From Syntrophobacter sp. DG_60 (GTDB lineage Bacteria; Desulfobacterota; Desulfofervidia; Desulfofervidales; DG-60), in NCBI GenBank assembly GCA_001304365.1, contig LJNA01000039.1, positions 1 to 10,544 on the forward strand: a DNA stretch of 10,544 nt, given 5' to 3'. Within the stretch, counting starts at the first letter, position 1. Each line of letters opens with the position of its first letter. The notes beneath the pieces were generated by a model. That model was not told the origin of the DNA, made no database searches, and was given only the letters and a program-made list of their open reading frames with translations. This document shows, in pieces, positions 6,701-10,544 of the stretch. The translations under genes were made by a program, and so were the position numbers.

Positions 6701-6731
6701 AATTCTCCCATTTTCCCTTTCTCCCACTTTC

Positions 6732-6779
6732 TTTTGTAGGACAAACACCGACAATGTAATGAGCCAAAGTCCTACAAAA
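6732..6779. repeat. Perfect 11-bp inverted repeat with a 26-nt loop
   Basis: TTTTGTAGGAC (6732-6742) and GTCCTACAAAA (6769-6779) are exact reverse complements. On the + strand no T-run follows, so it is not a standard terminator, and it lies upstream of the cytochrome promoter rather than in its leader. It might be the relic of a small mobile element or a regulator site; function unknown. Apart from this, the porin relic and the promoter below, 6609-6904 holds nothing I can identify. Confidence 0.6.
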
Positions 6780-6847
6780 AAATCAGACAAATACTGATAA
6801 ACTTCTAATGTTTCCTGTTGTATATAAGAAGTCTCTAAAAATTTCTT

Positions 6848-6878
6848 TTGACATTTGTTTTTTAAATTAAGTTATATA
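6848..6878 (+). promoter_or_regulatory. Promoter of the cytochrome / formate dehydrogenase operon
   Basis: A perfect TTGACA (6848-6853) is followed by a TTATATAAG segment offering -10 boxes TTATAT (18-nt spacer) or TATATA (6873-6878, 19-nt spacer). It is about 27 nt before the cytochrome start. No promoter or terminator is seen between this point and the formate dehydrogenase gene, so it probably drives all three. Confidence 0.55.
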
Positions 6879-6904
6879 AGATTAGCTAATGGAGGGGGGG
6901 TGCT

Positions 6905-7864
6905 ATGAAGAAAGAGAAATTAAAGAGTAAGGTGTGGTTAGTATTCTTGATTTTGCCATTAATAATTTTTATCTTCGCCTGTGCAGAGATTTATGAAAAG
7001 ACCATAGCCGTTCCCGCTGTTCCTGGAGCTACATATGTAGGAAATGAAACCTGCCTTGGCTGTCATGAGGATGCACATCCTGATTTAATGGCTGCTTATA
7101 AGCATTCTATCCATGCTGCTATAGCCGATTTTGAGACCTTTGGTATAAAAAAGGGTTGTGAGTCCTGTCATGGACCTGGGAGCGTCCATTCAGAGGAAGG
7201 AGACCCTGCCAGCATAATAAATCTTAAGAAATTAGACGCGGATCAAGCATCAGCCATATGCCTTAGGTGTCATACCACTGGTGGCCCTATGAAGTGGAGG
7301 GGTGGAGAACACGCCCTGCATGGAGTCACCTGCATTGATTGCCACCGCATGCACCAGGCTAGGAAGGTTGCTGATGAAGAGACCAAGGCCCCAACATCTG
7401 CCTGGGAAAGGCATACCATAAGGCCCCATGCCCTGGCAAAGGCTGAACCAGAACTTTGTTATGAATGTCACAGAGAAATACAAACACGCCTAAATTACAC
7501 ATCCCATCATCCTATCAGAGAGGGTAAGATGGTTTGCACAGATTGTCATGAAGCTCATGGTGGGCCTAGAAATCTAAAGACAGATGAGAGGACTATAAAC
7601 GATGTCTGTTTTGTGTGTCATCCACAATACCAAGGGCCATTTGCCTATGAACATGAAGCAGTAGTAGAAGGTTGTGAGATATGCCATGAGCCTCATGGTA
7701 CAGTAGTAAACAATCTGTTAAAGAAGGCTGAGCCATTTGTGTGTCTTCAGTGCCATCATATCCACACAGATGTAAAAATCCGAGAAGTAGCAGGTAGTAG
7801 GTGTATGTACTGTCATCCCGATATACACGGATCAAATGTTAGGCCATATTTAGGATTAAAATAA
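6905..7864 (+). CDS. DmsE-like decaheme c-type cytochrome, candidate lipoprotein
   Basis: The 319-residue protein has exactly ten CxxCH haem motifs, with first Cys at residues 50, 85, 119, 143, 185, 211, 235, 257, 280 and 300. The spacing and the HHPIREGKMVCTDCHEAHG and YEHEAVVEGCEICHEPHG blocks match the MtrA/DmsE group, in which ten haems form a wire through an outer-membrane barrel; the length is normal for that family. The hydrophobic start (residues 10-25) ends IFAC with Cys at 26, a lipobox-like site, so it may be a lipoprotein rather than a free periplasmic protein; signal peptidase I cleavage remains possible. A strong G-rich ribosome-binding site precedes the ATG. The MtrB-like barrel gene starts 13 nt after the stop, matching MtrA-MtrB pairing. 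It probably carries electrons between the periplasm and the cell exterior. Confidence 0.93.
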   Translation: MKKEKLKSKVWLVFLILPLIIFIFACAEIYEKTIAVPAVPGATYVGNETCLGCHEDAHPDLMAAYKHSIHAAIADFETFGIKKGCESCHGPGSVHSEEGDPASIINLKKLDADQASAICLRCHTTGGPMKWRGGEHALHGVTCIDCHRMHQARKVADEETKAPTSAWERHTIRPHALAKAEPELCYECHREIQTRLNYTSHHPIREGKMVCTDCHEAHGGPRNLKTDERTINDVCFVCHPQYQGPFAYEHEAVVEGCEICHEPHGTVVNNLLKKAEPFVCLQCHHIHTDVKIREVAGSRCMYCHPDIHGSNVRPYLGLK

Positions 7865-7877
7865 GGAGGGGGGGAAT

Positions 7878-9881
7878 ATGAGTTTGAGAAGATACAAGGT
7901 TAGGGGTGTAATATTCCTATTTTGCCTGATTTTTCTGTTCCCATGTTTGGCATTTGCAGAGGAAGCGGTTGGGCCTGTAGAGGTGGATGAATTAGAGGTA
8001 GAAACAGGGGGTATCATACCGGCTTATACCGATTATCAAGGTAAGATAGGAGAGTATATGGTCTTTGATAGAGGTGTCAGGCCATATTGGGGATTTAAGG
8101 GATTGGGAAAGATACACGACGCTTACCTGCGTTTAGAGGGATTTTATGAAGATGAAAAAGATCAGGTATATGCAGTGGACCTAGATGTTAGGCGTGCTAT
8201 AAAAGGGGAATTTGATTATAGAAGATTTAGACACTGGACAGAGCATGACCCATTAACTATAAGACAAACAACTCCTCCATTTACCTATTTTGGAATGTCT
8301 GATGAAGACCCTGGAACTCACTATACACTGACTCGTGCACTTACAAAGTCATGGATGAGTCTCACTTGCCCTAGATTTCCCAACATTAACCTACATTTTA
8401 ACTACAGAGAAGAAGGCAGGTACGGAGAAAGACAAGCTCTATCATACCTGTTACTAAACAGGGAAATCTTAGCAGATGGCAGACCTATGGAACAGGTTAC
8501 TAGGGACTATAAGGCGGGTGCTACTTTTAGGAAGGGCATCCTGACCATAGATGACACCTTCTGGTATAGGATGTTTAAAGATGAGGGAAGTGAGAATGTA
8601 TTTGTGGATGGGGGCATACCATTTACTCAAGTACCAAGATTTGAGAGATACCAAAATACACTCTCCGCTAGGGTGGATTTACCGTTATATACTAGTTTTT
8701 ATACAAATTATGCCTGGTACTATGTTGATGCTAAAGGATATCCTAAAGAAGGAGACCCCTGGTATTTAGCAAGGAGTGAGGAACCGAGAATAAATTACCA
8801 CAGTCTCCAGACAAGGCTTAGCAGTAGTCCTCTAAAGAATCTTACTGTAAGTGGATACTATCGTTATCAAAATCTGGATAATGAACATATACATAAGTGG
8901 TATGACTCCGACCTCCCCTCTGCCATGACTAGGGAGAACCATACCTGGGCTGTTGATGCAGCCTATCGCCTGCTTAGGTCTACCTCCTTAAGATATGGCT
9001 GGGAATATGAGACCATTGGCCGTGAGGATAGCGGGTTGGAACAGGTGCATTATACAGAGACTCGAAGAAAGACACACCGTCTTTCTTTAAATAGTAAGTT
9101 TTATGTACCCTTTGTTGAGCGTAAAAGTAGACTTCGCATAGAGTGGAAGCATGATGATACGCAAAATCCATTTATGAACCTAACATACTGGAGGACAGGT
9201 AGGGAAATGTCTCAAGAACTAATAGGGATGGGCCTCTCGGAAGAATTAGCCACATATCCACCACAGCTTACTTGTATGCCAACAGATAATGACCTTGTAA
9301 GGTGGAGATTCAATATGCCACTTTCTCCAAGCTTTGAACTGTCACTTGATGGTGAATGGGGCTTTAGGAACTTCAGGTCAGAAAGGGATTCTCAAGAGTC
9401 TCAATGGAAAGAAAGATATGCACAGCCTACAATTACTTTAACCTATACCCCTGCATCTAACTTAAGCACCTACATTTCCTATGGTGCCCTTTGGAAACGG
9501 ACACATACCTCGTTTGTACCTGGGGTATCTGTTCCTTATTCTGGAACCGATGCGGAATACAAAGATGAAGTACACAGTTGGACCACTGGGCTCAATTACC
9601 AAGCAATGCCTGAGCTTAATTTCTCAGGCTATTTTACCTACAATAGGCAGGACGCAAAGTTTAGTAGTTTATTAGAACCGCTAGCCGACTTTGGTGAATT
9701 CTCTCAGCACAATATCCATACATGGGAACTTTCCTTCGCCTGCGATTATAAGATTTCAAAGGCCTTATTTGCCAATGCGCAATTTATTTGTAACCAATTC
9801 AACAACGATGTCGTTTATCTCTATGATATGAATGGAACTGGCTACATGGGCCTTATAGGCATGAGTTGGAGGCCACTTTAG
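7878..9881 (+). CDS. MtrB/PioB-like decaheme-associated outer-membrane barrel
   Basis: This 667-residue protein has a signal peptide (cleavage after AFA, residue 27) and a long mature part of alternating aromatic and polar stretches, the pattern of a large beta-barrel. Length and its position 13 nt after a decaheme cytochrome agree with the MtrB/PioB/DmsF family, whose barrels sheath the MtrA-type cytochrome in the outer membrane. I assign the family mainly on context, length and barrel character. The N-terminal CxxC of Shewanella MtrB is absent; the mature protein has few scattered Cys and no CxxC. The C-terminus is GMSWRPL, without the terminal Phe seen in the porins here. The start has a strong AAGGAGGGGGGG site four nt upstream, suggesting tight coupling with the cytochrome gene. 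A less typical decaheme-associated porin is the main alternative. Confidence 0.75.
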   Translation: MSLRRYKVRGVIFLFCLIFLFPCLAFAEEAVGPVEVDELEVETGGIIPAYTDYQGKIGEYMVFDRGVRPYWGFKGLGKIHDAYLRLEGFYEDEKDQVYAVDLDVRRAIKGEFDYRRFRHWTEHDPLTIRQTTPPFTYFGMSDEDPGTHYTLTRALTKSWMSLTCPRFPNINLHFNYREEGRYGERQALSYLLLNREILADGRPMEQVTRDYKAGATFRKGILTIDDTFWYRMFKDEGSENVFVDGGIPFTQVPRFERYQNTLSARVDLPLYTSFYTNYAWYYVDAKGYPKEGDPWYLARSEEPRINYHSLQTRLSSSPLKNLTVSGYYRYQNLDNEHIHKWYDSDLPSAMTRENHTWAVDAAYRLLRSTSLRYGWEYETIGREDSGLEQVHYTETRRKTHRLSLNSKFYVPFVERKSRLRIEWKHDDTQNPFMNLTYWRTGREMSQELIGMGLSEELATYPPQLTCMPTDNDLVRWRFNMPLSPSFELSLDGEWGFRNFRSERDSQESQWKERYAQPTITLTYTPASNLSTYISYGALWKRTHTSFVPGVSVPYSGTDAEYKDEVHSWTTGLNYQAMPELNFSGYFTYNRQDAKFSSLLEPLADFGEFSQHNIHTWELSFACDYKISKALFANAQFICNQFNNDVVYLYDMNGTGYMGLIGMSWRPL

Positions 9882-9932
9882 AGGAATAAGAGAGATAAAA
9901 AAACTTTGTTTTAATAAAAGGAGGGAAGAGAA

Positions 9933-10544
9933 ATGGATGTTAGTAGAAGGGACTTTTTAAAGGTTTCCGGGGCAACCAGTATCGGGCTGCTTTTAGGTAC
10001 TTTTGGCTTTGACCTAAGGCCCATTAGGGCTTATGCTCAGACTACCCCTCCAGTGTGGGAAAAGGAGACAATCAGCGTGTGCTGTTATTGCGCGGTGGGA
10101 TGCGGTTTAATCGTAGGTAGTAAAAACGAGGAACCTTTTATCACTTATGTACAGGGTAATCCCGATGCTCCTATAAATCAAGGCTCACTATGCAGTAAGG
10201 GTCAAGCACTGGCACAACTTCGCACGGTTGATGGGAAGCTTAATGAAAGGCGTTTGCTGAAGCCTATGGTGCGGCGACCTTGCTCGGATAAATGGGAATA
10301 TATCAGTTGGGACCAGGCCTTAGATGAGATTGCTCACCGTATCAAAGAAACAAGGGATGGCACAAACCCTCAAACTGGGCAGCCTAATACCATTACAGAG
10401 GAACAGATTGATGGCGAGATGACCCCGGTTAATCGATGCCTGGGCATTGCCAACTTTGGTGGTGCTGCCCACGATAATGAAGAATGCTATATACTGGTAA
10501 AGCTTATGAGGGCACTGGGCCTGGTTTACATCGAGCACCAGGCG
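9933..10544 (+). CDS. Formate dehydrogenase N-type molybdopterin subunit, Tat-exported (3' partial)
   Basis: The 204 visible codons begin with a twin-arginine signal (SRRDFLK, cleavage about AYA|QT, residue 35). A [4Fe-4S] site follows, C50-C53-C57 (CCYCAVGCG) and C87 (GSLCSKG), with K89 in the position of the electron-relay Lys of E. coli FdnG. The segment DNEECYILVKLMRALGLVYIEHQA is the hallmark preceding the catalytic ARxUH/ARxCH of formate dehydrogenase N. The window ends at the Ala, so the Sec or Cys, predicted at residue 207 (about three codons on), is not visible. The enzyme class oxidises formate or reduces CO2 with Mo or W bis-pterin. The ATG has a good AAGGAGGG site 7 nt upstream. 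It follows the barrel gene by 51 nt with no terminator, so it belongs to the same operon; iron-sulfur and membrane subunits would be expected downstream. Confidence 0.87.
   Translation, partial: MDVSRRDFLKVSGATSIGLLLGTFGFDLRPIRAYAQTTPPVWEKETISVCCYCAVGCGLIVGSKNEEPFITYVQGNPDAPINQGSLCSKGQALAQLRTVDGKLNERRLLKPMVRRPCSDKWEYISWDQALDEIAHRIKETRDGTNPQTGQPNTITEEQIDGEMTPVNRCLGIANFGGAAHDNEECYILVKLMRALGLVYIEHQA

Noticed and set aside
7250..9675. Several short frames inside the cytochrome and MtrB-like genes on both strands
   Set aside because: They lie entirely within strongly supported genes and show no ribosome-binding sites or protein-like features.
1..10544. CRISPR array, tRNA, rRNA or transposase genes
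   Set aside because: No regularly spaced direct repeats, no cloverleaf-like sequence and no transposase-like frame was seen on either strand.

Overview
The window looks like chromosomal DNA from an AT-rich, Gram-negative anaerobe. Five reading frames have outer-membrane or periplasmic export features, including signal peptides and barrel-type C-termini ending in Phe. A decaheme c-type cytochrome sits next to an MtrB-type barrel and a Tat-exported molybdopterin oxidoreductase of the formate dehydrogenase N class. Together with a PflX-like radical SAM protein and a YcaO-TPR fusion, this fits the Desulfobacterota (former Deltaproteobacteria) or a neighbouring metal- or sulfur-respiring lineage. 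That placement is inferred from gene content; no rRNA or tRNA is visible to confirm it.

Layout, all genes on the + strand. (1) 1-2415: a two-gene operon, made of a 5'-truncated YcaO/TPR fusion and, 15 nt later, a PflX-like radical SAM protein. (2) 2411-3914: a single exported barrel protein with its own promoter, bracketed by two copies of an imperfect inverted repeat of the widespread 'CGCAGAG' type. (3) 3798-5190: a promoter, a short leader frame preceded by a 12-nt perfect complement to the usual 16S anti-Shine-Dalgarno sequence, an intact LbtU-like porin and a strong intrinsic terminator. (4) 5281-6700: a decayed stretch. It holds a second porin copy broken by two frameshifts and a nonsense codon and lacking its N-terminal part, a small exported protein apparently frameshifted at an A8 run, and a short remnant of a third porin copy. 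(5) 6848-10544 (continues past the window): a promoter followed by decaheme cytochrome, MtrB-like barrel and formate dehydrogenase-type catalytic subunit, which runs off the end.

The last block is the most interesting part. Its order (DmsE-like cytochrome, MtrB/DmsF-like barrel, exported molybdoenzyme) mirrors the dmsEFA layout of extracellular DMSO reductase in Shewanella, but the catalytic subunit is of the formate dehydrogenase type. This suggests, by analogy only, an outer-membrane electron conduit tied to formate/CO2 chemistry. The window stops three codons before the residue that would be the catalytic Sec or Cys.
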